From NCBI RefSeq assembly GCF_000026945.1, contig NC_012861.1, forward strand, positions 558,001 to 622,000: DNA of 64,000 nt, given 5' to 3'. A program made the position numbers and the translations under genes. The notes beneath the pieces are model-generated. The model ran no database searches. It was given only the letters and a program-made list of their open reading frames with translations, and was not told the DNA's origin. The DNA comes from Candida dubliniensis CD36 (taxonomy: Eukaryota; Ascomycota; Pichiomycetes; Serinales; Debaryomycetaceae). Shown piece after piece: positions 38,057 to 47,535 of this stretch. The first letter of the stretch is position 1. Each line of letters begins with the position of its first letter.

Positions 38057-39418
38057 ATGTTAAAACGGATAGCTCCAATACGACAATTGTACAGAACATC
38101 CAGAGCCATGGCCACCAAATCAACAGACCCAACGAGTTTGCATAATCCGTATTTTCATCAAAAGCCGGGACAAAAAGATATTTGGTCGTTGATCAATGAA
38201 ACTGCAGCCCAAGCACAACAAGAATCAGGAGAGCCGATTGTCAATTTGGGACAAGGGTTTTTCTCCTATAATCCTCCTGAGTTTGCCATCAACGCTGTTG
38301 GCGAAGCATTGACCAAACCCCAATTCAACCAATATGCACATGCTCGCGGAAACCCAAACTTGTTGAAACAAGTGGCAGAACATTACTCGCGGTCATATGG
38401 ACGTGCCGTTGGGATCGACGAAGTTCAAATCACCACGGGTGCAAATGAGGGAATGTTTGCCATTTTCTTTGGTTTCTTGACCCCGGGCGATGAAGTAATT
38501 GTGTTTGAACCATTTTTTGACCAGTACATCCCTAATGTCGAAATGACGGGTGCGAAGATCAAGTATGTGGAAATTAAGTATCCCAAGAAATTCGACAACG
38601 AGGTTGTCGCGGGCCAGGATTGGGAGATTGACTGGGAAGGATTGAATAATGCAATTACTGACAAGACAAAGATCATTGTGATAAATACCCCACACAACCC
38701 AATTGGCAAGGTTTTCACCGAGGAGGAATTGTACAAGATTGGAAAACTTGCAGTGGACCACAATCTAATCCTTGTCAGTGATGAGGTTTACGAGAACTTG
38801 TATTATACAAACAAGTTTCCTCGTCCGGCTGCATTACCACAGTTACCTGAGTTGGCTGAACGAACATTGACAGTGGGTTCTGCTGGGAAATCATTTGCCG
38901 CCACTGGTTGGAGAGTAGGGTATATTCAGGGCCCTGCCAATTTGATAAAATTTGTAACTGCAGCTCACACCAGAATTTGTTTCTCGACCCCAGCACCATT
39001 GCAACAGGCAGTGTCGCAGGGATTTGAGCAGGCAGAGAAAACCAACTATTTTGAGATCACTCGAAAGGAGTATGAGCACAAGTACAAAATATTCACCAAG
39101 GTATTTGACGATTTGGGATTACCCTACACTGTTGCTGAAGGGGGGTATTTTGTGTTGGTGAACTTGCTGAAGGTGAAGATACCTGCAGATTATGAGTTTC
39201 CTGAGACCATCAGTGATCGAGGCACTTTAGATTTCAAGTTGGCGTATTGGTTGATCAAAGAAATTGGAGTTGTTGGAATCCCGCCCACAGAGTTTTTGAC
39301 CGAATCAAACAGAAAGGGGAACGGCTTGGAAAATTGTGTCAGATTTGCTGTTTGCAAAGATGATGCTGTTTTAGAAGATGCAGTGGAGAGATTGAAAAAA
39401 TTAAAAGACTTTTTATAA
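38057..39418 (+). CDS. BNA3: Kynurenine aminotransferase (Bna3 type)
   Basis: PLP-dependent aminotransferase converting kynurenine to kynurenic acid. Yeast Bna3 occurs in both cytosol and mitochondria. The 453-residue protein (yeast 444) matches strongly: VNLGQGFFSYNPPEFAI, GDEVIVFEPFFDQYIPN, INTPHNPIGKVF and VGSAGKSFAATGWRVGYI with the PLP lysine at 278. The N-terminus MLKRIAPIRQLYRTSRA looks like a mitochondrial presequence, and a second in-frame ATG follows at residue 18 (38108). A CTG codon at residue 371 sits where yeast Bna3 has Ser, supporting CUG-Ser decoding. Confidence 0.95.
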   Translation: MLKRIAPIRQLYRTSRAMATKSTDPTSLHNPYFHQKPGQKDIWSLINETAAQAQQESGEPIVNLGQGFFSYNPPEFAINAVGEALTKPQFNQYAHARGNPNLLKQVAEHYSRSYGRAVGIDEVQITTGANEGMFAIFFGFLTPGDEVIVFEPFFDQYIPNVEMTGAKIKYVEIKYPKKFDNEVVAGQDWEIDWEGLNNAITDKTKIIVINTPHNPIGKVFTEEELYKIGKLAVDHNLILVSDEVYENLYYTNKFPRPAALPQLPELAERTLTVGSAGKSFAATGWRVGYIQGPANLIKFVTAAHTRICFSTPAPLQQAVSQGFEQAEKTNYFEITRKEYEHKYKIFTKVFDDLGLPYTVAEGGYFVLVNLLKVKIPADYEFPETISDRGTLDFKLAYWLIKEIGVVGIPPTEFLTESNRKGNGLENCVRFAVCKDDAVLEDAVERLKKLKDFL

Positions 39419-39687
39419 ACCCCAATTGTTTTTGAGGGGGATAGTCCGATATACATCTGAATAAATGTTAGATTGTAGTAGGCTTTTTTTTCTTATTCTT
39501 TGGCCGAATAGTCGTAGAATGCGTTTTATGTAGAGCTCCTGGCATGAAGCCAAATAAATTGCCAAAAATTCTGGTGTATATTACAAACACCATCTATACT
39601 TTTTAACCAAGGCTTTATAATAACTTGCTGTTATTTTTTTCAAGTCGAGAACAATTGTTCATATTTAACATTTAGATAGTTAGGCTT

Positions 39688-40908
39688 TCACTTTTTTTTT
39701 TTGAAAACCTTGAAACAAAATTTCATTTCTCCAAAATCATCAAAACCTTCCTCTATTTCGTGCTCGATTTCAAGATACAAATTGGCCTTCATTAAATCCC
39801 ATAGCACTTGACGTTCATTTTCAAATTTAGGTCGTAAGGGTATTTGTACTAAAACTTTGGCTTTAGGGTCAGAATCGTCGAAAAATAAATTTATCATGTC
39901 TACTACCAAATAAGGATGCTTGGAAGAATAAACAGGATCACTAACTAGTATTGTTTGAAATTTGGTATCCGGAAATGACTTGAGAAATGACTGAGGGTTT
40001 GTCCAATCTAATTCCAGTACTGTTGCATTGATTAACTTGTTTAAATCAACATTCAGTTGTAAATTAGGCACGATTTCTGGTAAATCAGTTAAGACTGTGT
40101 GATACCCTAATAATGAACTAACCATCCCCACTAGTCCAGTACCAGATCCTAGTTCTAATACGCTTTTATACAAGTATTTCTTATAATCATGGGTTAATAA
40201 TCGTTGACTCAAAATCAATGCCGATCCCCAAGTTTTCAATCCTAGGTTGTCATTGGTTAGCGAAGGCTCACGTAATTTTAAATGACCAGTTTTGGTCTTC
40301 ATCCATTGATCAAGATTTGGCAAGACAATTCTTCTGATAATTTCCGGTTGTGCAGTACGGCCGCAATTCTCACTTAAACGCAAACACGCAAGTTTTTGAA
40401 GGGTATCAATATGTTTTTGATTTGTTATCCATGATAAGGGGTTCGATATTAAATTTGTCATGTACGCATTATATTCAGCGGCGAAGCTCAATTTCAATGA
40501 TGATGATAAACTAGGAAGATGAGCTAATTTCTCAATAGTATCGAATCGAGGACAGTAAAGTTGTAGCCAAGTCATTGCCTTGATATCTAATTCAGTAATA
40601 TCCTTTTCCTGGAAAATGGTCTCCTGATTTACTGCTATATTGTTGGAATGTTCTAGAGATCCACCAAAATTCAAAGTTTCTTCTGGGGAAAGTAATTTTA
40701 AAATCGAGATTAGCACTTCATATGGTGGTTTCAATTGCAATAATGGCAAATCTAATATGTGAATTGGTTCGAGATGAGAATCGTCTTCTGCAGTTTCAGA
40801 AAGATTTCTGCTCTCCTTAGACTCATAAATATCTTGGCATTTTGGTATTACCACTTCTTCATTTTGAGAAGGTGAAGGCGTATAAAGAGATAAAGGATCA
40901 AAATCCAT
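39688..40908 (-). CDS. EFM2: Efm2, lysine methyltransferase for elongation factor 2
   Basis: SAM-dependent methyltransferase of the seven-beta-strand (methyltransferase-16) family. Yeast Efm2 methylates eEF2 in the cytosol. From the ATG at 40908 the protein is 406 residues (yeast 419) and starts MDFDPLSLYTPSPSQ, close to the yeast MFDPLDLYTP. SENCGRTAQPEIIRR, the SAM-binding motif VLELGSGTGLVGMVS and the DLPEIVPNLQLNV segment are conserved. An open extension back to about 41010 adds a Lys run encoded by a T-tract, but the yeast alignment favours the inner ATG. The gene converges on BNA3. Confidence 0.92.
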   Translation of the reverse strand: MDFDPLSLYTPSPSQNEEVVIPKCQDIYESKESRNLSETAEDDSHLEPIHILDLPLLQLKPPYEVLISILKLLSPEETLNFGGSLEHSNNIAVNQETIFQEKDITELDIKAMTWLQLYCPRFDTIEKLAHLPSLSSSLKLSFAAEYNAYMTNLISNPLSWITNQKHIDTLQKLACLRLSENCGRTAQPEIIRRIVLPNLDQWMKTKTGHLKLREPSLTNDNLGLKTWGSALILSQRLLTHDYKKYLYKSVLELGSGTGLVGMVSSLLGYHTVLTDLPEIVPNLQLNVDLNKLINATVLELDWTNPQSFLKSFPDTKFQTILVSDPVYSSKHPYLVVDMINLFFDDSDPKAKVLVQIPLRPKFENERQVLWDLMKANLYLEIEHEIEEGFDDFGEMKFCFKVFKKKK

Positions 40909-41288
40909 GAGTGGTTCAGCCTGATGAGCTTTGGTTTTGAAATTTCTTTTATTTTTTTTTTTTTTTTTCAAGTTTATTATTATTGTAGTTTGGTTCTTTG
41001 CGTAGATCATCACCGAGATCTGTATCTTATAATAGTCAACCTCATGACTGGAATATAGAGGTATCCAATATCAAGCTGAATGTGAATGTATTTGCAACTC
41101 GAATATTTAATGTTTTTGGCAATTTCAAAGAATAAGATATACACACATACATGATGTTGTCCATCTACAGTTCCAAAATTTTTATTCTCAAAAAACTTCA
41201 TGCAACTCGTATATATATTCTTTTCAATTTTGTTGTTTATCTCGGCACGAATCTAAATTCTATGAAATACCAGTTTTCTATAAACTAT
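40909..41288. other. Intergenic, EFM2 promoter and ALD5 3' end
   Basis: About 380 bases between minus-strand genes. A T-run (40949-40969) lies directly upstream of EFM2. No other feature was recognised. Confidence 0.5.
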
Positions 41289-42788
41289 TTAGTTTGGTGG
41301 GTTAATTTTCATTCTCACAGCTCGGACCTGAGTGTATTCATGCAAGACTTCTTCACCCATTTCTCTACCAATACCAGAAGCACTGAATCCTCCGAATGGA
41401 ACCATTGGGTGGAAATCGTTATAGGTGTTAACCCAAACAGTACCAGCTTTAACTCTGTTGGCTACATCAATACACTTGTTGACATCAGTAGAGTGGATAC
41501 CTGCAGCTAAACCATAGTCGGAATCATTGGCCAATTCAACAGCTTCGTCAACGGTGTCAAATTTGATCAAAGTGACAACTGGACCAAAGATCTCTTCTCT
41601 CACAATATCCATATCTTTTTTAACATCGGCAAAAATAGTTGGTTTAACAAAGTAACCTTTTCCGTCAGCTCTAGCACCACCAGTAACGACAGTAGCACCT
41701 TGTGATTTACCAGATTCGACGTATTTCAAAATCTTGGACAATTGGACTTCAGAAGCTTGGGCACCCATAAAAGTATCTTCCTCAAATGGGTTACCAACCT
41801 TAACAGTTTCAGCAGCTTCTTTGAATTTTTTAACAACTTGGTCGTAAACACCAGATTGAACTAAGAGACGAGAACCAGCACAACAAACCTCACCAGAATT
41901 GTAAAAGATAGAAACAATCAAGTTTTGAATGGTCTTGTCCAAATCAGCATCATTGAAAACAATGTTTGGAGATTTACCACCCAATTCCAAAGTAACTTTC
42001 TTCAAGTTCGATTCAGCAGCCAATTTCATGATAATTTTACCCGTGGCAGTAGAACCGGTAAAAGCAACTTTTTCAATCTTTGGATGTTTAGCAATGGCAG
42101 CACCAGCAGTAGCACCAAAACCGGAGACAATGTTGACAACACCTTTTGGCATACCAGCTTCAACTAATAATTGAGAAAGATATAAAGCAGACAATGGAGT
42201 GGATTCAGCAGTCTTTAAAACGGTGGTAGAACCAGTAGCAAGAACTGGTCCCAATTTCCAAGAAGCCATCAACAATGGGAAATTCCAAGGAATAATCTGT
42301 CCACAGACCAATGGAACTCTTTGAGTGTAGTTGAAATGGGTGTTACCAGTATTGATTTGGGAACCCAAGATTTTATCGGCCCAACCACCACAAGATCTGA
42401 AATAAGCAGCAGTCAAAGCAACATCACCTCTGGCGTTTTGTAAGGATTTACCATTGTCCCAAGTTTCAATTTGAGCTAATAACTCGGCATTTTGTTCAAT
42501 CAAGTCGGCCAATTTGAACAAAACTTTTGATCTTTGTTCTGGTGGCCCTTGAGCCCAACCATTGTGATATGCGGCTTGTGCGGCATCAACAGCCGTATTA
42601 ATATCTTCTTCTAAAGCTTCGTAAACATCAGTTATTTTATCCTCGGTGGAAGGAGAAATAACTTCAAATGTCTTTTGTTGCTTTGGGTGTATGTATTCAT
42701 TGTTAATGAATAAACCAAGAGGTTGGTTATAAGTGATACCTTTTGGTGTTGTGAGCTTGGTGACTAATGGTAATGCCTTCTTGAACAT
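41289..42788 (-). CDS. ALD5: Mitochondrial aldehyde dehydrogenase
   Basis: NAD(P)-dependent oxidation of acetaldehyde and related aldehydes to acids, in the mitochondrial matrix. The 499-residue protein starts with a short basic leader ([17 protein letters not shown]) that fits mitochondrial import. It contains the catalytic glutamate region [18 protein letters not shown] and the nucleophile region [15 protein letters not shown], with the active Cys being one of the CC pair. The cofactor segment [20 protein letters not shown] is present, and the family stretch [18 protein letters not shown] is intact. Codon use looks optimised, as for a highly expressed gene. A TATA-like box lies about 90 bases upstream. 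ALD5 is chosen by overall likeness to the yeast mitochondrial enzymes and recalled locus order; ALD4 is the alternative. Confidence 0.9.
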   Translation of the reverse strand: MFKKALPLVTKLTTPKGITYNQPLGLFINNEYIHPKQQKTFEVISPSTEDKITDVYEALEEDINTAVDAAQAAYHNGWAQGPPEQRSKVLFKLADLIEQNAELLAQIETWDNGKSLQNARGDVALTAAYFRSCGGWADKILGSQINTGNTHFNYTQRVPLVCGQIIPWNFPLLMASWKLGPVLATGSTTVLKTAESTPLSALYLSQLLVEAGMPKGVVNIVSGFGATAGAAIAKHPKIEKVAFTGSTATGKIIMKLAAESNLKKVTLELGGKSPNIVFNDADLDKTIQNLIVSIFYNSGEVCCAGSRLLVQSGVYDQVVKKFKEAAETVKVGNPFEEDTFMGAQASEVQLSKILKYVESGKSQGATVVTGGARADGKGYFVKPTIFADVKKDMDIVREEIFGPVVTLIKFDTVDEAVELANDSDYGLAAGIHSTDVNKCIDVANRVKAGTVWVNTYNDFHPMVPFGGFSASGIGREMGEEVLHEYTQVRAVRMKINPPN

Positions 42789-42873
42789 GTTGTGATTGTA
42801 TTATTGATACAAGGGTAAAGAAGAAGAGAAAATAGAAATTGAACAGGATAGAAAGTTGGAAAATTCCTGGCAG

Positions 42874-42881
42874 TATTTATA
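42874..42881 (-). promoter_or_regulatory. TATA box of ALD5
   Basis: TATAAATA on the minus strand, about 90 bases before the ALD5 ATG. The position and sequence fit a TATA element of a strongly regulated gene. Confidence 0.5.
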
Positions 42882-44284
42882 CTGTTGTTTTACAGAATAG
42901 GAGAGCGGAGAGGGGAAGGGTGTGTGTGTGTGCGGTCATTTTTCCAATAAATGAAGTTGTGGGGTTGCTGAGGGTTATTTCTAGGAGGAGGTGGTGGTTT
43001 ATTGTTTTCTCAAATGATGAGAAGGACTATATTTTAGCTCCGACAGACACTAAAGTCCGAAATAGGGATTACTAAGAATATCAAAAAAAAAAAAAAAATA
43101 AGACACGTATAGATGGCGAAACAATTGAGAAAGTCGGTGATTGCCGCATGATAATTTGTCGCAACGTTCAAATAATGGCAATCATCAGCGTACCAATATA
43201 ACCAGACATGAATTACATCATATAACTTGCAGTTGTTGGCGAAAATGTGAGACCATCGAGAATGTCATCATTAACTATTGGGAAGAGCTAATAAACAAGC
43301 CAATGGCAGCTGTTTCGGCCATGCTCTATAATTATTTTTATTGGCAAGGTAGTGTATATATGCTCTCGTTCCCGTTCAGTGTGGTTGTTGTGGTATAGTA
43401 GCCTGTTTGTTTGTTGTTGCGACACAGAGTTTTCTTGTTTTTGTTACGCGGCGATAAGTGCCAATTTCTATTTTTTTTTTCAATTCTTGTTTTGTTTCAC
43501 TTTTTTGCGTAACACAGAGTTCTTTTCTGTCACTTTTTTTGTTCTTGGTTTTTACAGGGAAACACAATCTTGTGAGGCGCACAATTCGATTGGCCACTAC
43601 TATCCGTATCAGTGGGAAGGATCTCTGTATTAGCCCTAACGTTTCCATTTGTTATAATGTGTTATTAGATATAACCGACGTGATGAAATGAGAGGTGGCT
43701 GTACAAATTGTTTTTTTTTTTTGTAGAATTTTTGCGAAAAGTTTTGTTCAATTGACTGCTTTGTGGAGTCGCTGAAGTCTATTGTTTCTTTATAAAACAA
43801 TTAAAAGAGAAAACAAAAAGTTTGAATTTACAGAGTCTGGGCGGAACGGGTTAAGAGTTTAGGGAAATGCTGAGTTCTGCAAGTTGAGAAGTTAAACGTC
43901 ATCCACTTAAGAAAACCAAACAAAACATTGTCTTCTTCAGTAAGGTGTTCACTTTCAGCTTCAGAATGCTCAGTACAGCATTTTTTTATGAGTATGAGTG
44001 AACTAATGATCAATTGGAACATCTCGGGTTTACGGTCTGAATTTCATTGTAACCCATTGGTGGTAGCGATACAACCAATACTAAAAACTGGCTCTGGATT
44101 TAGATTTAAGTTTCGATCTGGGGTTTTTTCCTCATCGGATCTTCCGCGAAACAGTTATTAAACACTGTTCTATTATGGCTTATTTTTCTGGGGCTTATTG
44201 TCAGAACCGGATTTAAGTTGTATGCTAATTTCCAGCAATACATACAAGTAGCATCATTATCACCGTCATCTCTACTATCTGTCT

Positions 44285-44297
44285 CCCCCCTCCCCCC
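44285..44297. promoter_or_regulatory. C6-T-C6 tract in the ALD5 upstream region
   Basis: CCCCCCTCCCCCC includes CCCCT, the core of stress-response elements, and CCCC-type zinc-finger sites. It is about 1.5 kb from the ALD5 start, so its role is uncertain. Confidence 0.3.
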
Positions 44298-45216
44298 TTA
44301 TTATTAAAATTAACATTTTTTAAAGAGCAACCTAGTTATCTATCAGGACTCAAAATTTTGGTTATTTTTTTTTTTTTTGGTAGGAAAACTAATGTCAAAA
44401 TGAAACAACTGTTCATCCTATTTAGATAAGAGATGACTGTGGACAAGAGTTGTACGTAAACATTCTTTCGTCACCTAGCCAAGCAATGTTATACCTCTAT
44501 AGCCAATTTTCAAATTCATTTGCAAAGAAGAAATTGTTGAGTGACATTTGATGTGGTTTTCCTTTGTTTTCTCTTTTTGTGCAATTACATCTTCACAATA
44601 AATCATGTTCTCACTCGGCGTTAAATGCACTGATCGTCTAGTGTCACGATGTATTATACACCACCACAAATCAAATAACACACAATCTGAGTAAATGCTG
44701 GCATCAACAATTTGTGTTTTGATTGATCAGCATCAAGACTACATATGTAACAAAAAAAAAAAAAAAAAGAAAAGTTGTTACCCAAATACTGTTACTGATA
44801 AATAACGCCCAAGACGAAACCTAGTGTCACGCACAACAATAAATAAGCATGATGACAAGGAAATGCTTAGCAGTAAAGCACTTACTCAATTGGTCGGGTT
44901 CTGTCATAGAGCCAAGAACTAGTTAAAATGGATTTAAATTCCGAATTGCGGGCGAGCTAAATGTTGTGATATACGAGCACGATCGTTTATAATTAATGTA
45001 CTACTGGCATATGTTCAATGATATTTATACATAGTATTTCTTACTTACACTTTGCATCTCTTAATTGTAATTCAACTGAACTGTTCTTAAAAGACACATC
45101 ATGACTCAATATTTATGGTAGAATGTGACACAAGTCTTACCATAAAACAACCATAATTTAAGTTTTTCATAGCCAGTCTACCATGTTCTGTTCCATGGCG
45201 TCGTAGAACACCAATT

Positions 45217-45236
45217 AAGAGTGCGCAAACACTCTT
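45217..45236 (-). terminator. Hairpin downstream of DLD1
   Basis: AAGAGTG, a 6-base loop, then CACTCTT form a perfect 7-bp inverted repeat about 90 bases after the DLD1 stop. It may lie in the 3' UTR. Yeast terminators do not need hairpins, so a stability or processing role is only possible. Confidence 0.35.
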
Positions 45237-45322
45237 GAGCAGAATACTTGAATCAATAGTGATATGGTTTCAGAATATATTTATTGTTCTATGACTAATA
45301 GCCTATTTTTATTCTTACACAC

Positions 45323-47077
45323 TTAATGATTATGCATGCAACTAGGTTTTTCTTTAACCGACCCTTTATCCAATTGTTCATCCAAATTTTCTTCTGGGTC
45401 AATTTTAAAGATTTTGTCAGGATTCAAGATACGACGTGGGTCCAATGCAAGCTTGATTTGTCTCATAGTATCGACCGCTTCAACACCCAACTCCAGTGGC
45501 AAATATTTTCTTTTGCCCACACCAACACCATGTTCACCAGTGCATGTACCGTCGTGACTCAAAGCCCGCTCAACCATATGATCAACGACATGATGTACTT
45601 TATCATAATCTGGAGAATTGTACAATATAATGAAATGGCAGTTCCCATCTCCTATATGTCCCATTACGGAGAACCTGTCCTTGAACCCTTTTTCTATCAA
45701 ATAATCATTGATCTCGGAAATTACAAGTGACAATTTTGAGATTGGTACGGCAACATCAGTGGTCCAAACCTGAACATCATTTTTATCTTCTAAGACTTTT
45801 GTTCCATATTGATAAGTAGACCAAAGCCCATTTCTTCTTGCAGCCCAAAGTTCAGCGTTTTCTTCATCATTGGTGCTTCGCTGCAACTTCATGACATTAT
45901 TCTTTTTGGCAATTTCATCAACCAAATTTGCTTGTTCCTCAGTAGATTCTAATGTTGGCCCACCCAACTTAAAAAACAAAGTTGGTGTTTCCAAGTTTTT
46001 CTTATCCAGGTCTGAAGTGTCATTAACAAAAGACATCATAGTTTCATTCAATATCTCCATGGCATTGGGCTGAATTCCTTGAGCGATAATGGTTTCAGCT
46101 GCTGAAGCCGCATCTTTGATTGACGGAAATGCAGCTACAGTGATAAACTCATACTTAGGACGAACATGCAATTTAACGGTAATTTCAGTAACAATACCCA
46201 AGGTACCTTCGCTACCAATAAACAATCTTGTCAAATGGTAACCAGCACTTGATTTTCTTGGTCTTTGCCTCGTCTTGATAATGGTTCCATCAGCCAACAC
46301 AACCGTCAAATTGACAACGTTTTCTTTCATGGTACCATATTTGAAAGCATTAGTGCCCGATGCACTAGTGCCTACCATGCCACCAATGTTGGCTCCTATT
46401 CCTGGATCAGGACCAAATTTCAAATTTTTCCCCTTTGGATCATTCACCAAAAAATCATCCAATTCTTGCCAACCAACACCTGGCTGAACAACAATATCTA
46501 AGTCATCAGGATGGAATGCCACAATCTGATTCATGTTTTGAAATGATAATGAAATACTATACGGACCTCTGGTATGGATATTTTGACCTTCCAAAGATGT
46601 CAATCCGGAATTGGCTACAATAGGAATTCGGTATTGGTGGGCAACTTTCATAATTTCTGATACCTGTTCAGTTGACGTTGGATAAATCACAGCACTGGGT
46701 TTTTGAACGTCAGGATTTGGTGGGTGGTGAGTGGAATAAAAGGAATCATTTTGTGCCAATAAAACATCTTTATCAAAAGACGCATTCTCTTGACCAACAA
46801 TATCAACAATTTTTGATAATCCGGCTTGAAAATCTTTTTCATTGGCGTATTGAGGAGACAGCAAAGTTGACAATGGGGAAGTAGATCGGTCGGCAGATGT
46901 CGGTGAAGACTTTTTCACTAATGATTTTCCAATAAGATATCCTGCTCCCAGGAACCCAATTGCAACAAACGTATAAGCTAGTAACAGGCTTTTAGAACTA
47001 TTTCTGCTGATACTGGAATTATATCTGACAAAGCGTTTGCTAAATCTTCCACAATTTTTGCTAAGTCTAAAAAACAT
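45323..47077 (-). CDS. DLD1: Mitochondrial D-lactate:cytochrome c oxidoreductase
   Basis: FAD enzyme of the mitochondrial inner membrane that oxidises D-lactate to pyruvate and feeds electrons to cytochrome c. The 584-residue protein (yeast 587) has a basic presequence (1-25) and then a single membrane segment (LLLAYTFVAIGFLGAGYLIG, about 32-51). The FAD-binding domain includes PGIGANIGGMVGTSASGTNA, followed by FKYGTMKENVVNLTVVLADG and RPRKSSAGYHLTRLFIGSEG. The C-terminal part carries VMGHIGDGNCHF and CTGEHGVGVGKRKYLPLELG, as in the VAO flavoprotein family. The D-lactate of the cell comes mostly from methylglyoxal detoxification. Confidence 0.95.
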   Translation of the reverse strand: MFFRLSKNCGRFSKRFVRYNSSISRNSSKSLLLAYTFVAIGFLGAGYLIGKSLVKKSSPTSADRSTSPLSTLLSPQYANEKDFQAGLSKIVDIVGQENASFDKDVLLAQNDSFYSTHHPPNPDVQKPSAVIYPTSTEQVSEIMKVAHQYRIPIVANSGLTSLEGQNIHTRGPYSISLSFQNMNQIVAFHPDDLDIVVQPGVGWQELDDFLVNDPKGKNLKFGPDPGIGANIGGMVGTSASGTNAFKYGTMKENVVNLTVVLADGTIIKTRQRPRKSSAGYHLTRLFIGSEGTLGIVTEITVKLHVRPKYEFITVAAFPSIKDAASAAETIIAQGIQPNAMEILNETMMSFVNDTSDLDKKNLETPTLFFKLGGPTLESTEEQANLVDEIAKKNNVMKLQRSTNDEENAELWAARRNGLWSTYQYGTKVLEDKNDVQVWTTDVAVPISKLSLVISEINDYLIEKGFKDRFSVMGHIGDGNCHFIILYNSPDYDKVHHVVDHMVERALSHDGTCTGEHGVGVGKRKYLPLELGVEAVDTMRQIKLALDPRRILNPDKIFKIDPEENLDEQLDKGSVKEKPSCMHNH

Positions 47078-47535
47078 AACTTCTAAATTGACTTTTTCTT
47101 TCTTCTTTTTCTATTTGAGTAGTACTTTTATAAAAAAAGAAAAAACAAATCGAAAATATTGGAAATGAATATATATATATATAAATATAAATATATCTGT
47201 GTTTATAAATATATGTTGTTCAGTATCAACATAGAAGTTGAACCAATCACAATAATGCAATTGCGTCTAATTACTGGTGTATTGATTGACATAGTTTTTC
47301 ACTGTGGCTTCAATAGGGTCGAAGTGCAATTACAAACAATACAAAAAAAAAGAAAACGAAATATCAGGAAGGAAGTACCCGAATTTAATCCGGTTTAGTG
47401 ATGGGCAAATCTCCGAAATAACCGATTTGTGAACCCATTCACTCACCCACAAACAAACAAACAAACAAACAAAGGAAAGAAACCTGGCATAAATGACATG
47501 CAATTCAAATAACAATACACAAAAACTATAACAAT
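47078..47535. other. Intergenic, DLD1 promoter and OXP1 3' end
   Basis: About 460 bases. Alternating AT-rich stretches (about 47168-47215) lie close to DLD1, and an AAAC microsatellite is listed separately. Confidence 0.5.
47450..47473. repeat. (AAAC)n microsatellite
   Basis: Six copies of the tetranucleotide AAAC/CAAA between the DLD1 promoter and the OXP1 stop. Probably length-variable. Confidence 0.75.

Larger units (their letters stand above)
42789..45322. other. 2.5-kb intergenic region upstream of ALD5
   Basis: The second largest feature of note after the LIG4 spacer: 2.5 kb between the ALD5 start and the DLD1 3' end, both on the minus strand. It includes a TATA-like box, A/T runs (43083-43098, about 44364-44377, about 44750-44768), a C6-T-C6 tract and a 7-bp hairpin close to DLD1. 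Open frames here are short and unconvincing. It probably contains a large regulatory region for ALD5 or a non-coding transcript. Confidence 0.5.

Noticed and set aside
43680..43775. C/D-box snoRNA-like pattern (GTGATGA followed by CTGA)
   Set aside because: The space between holds a long T-run and there is no terminal stem, so the boxes look accidental.
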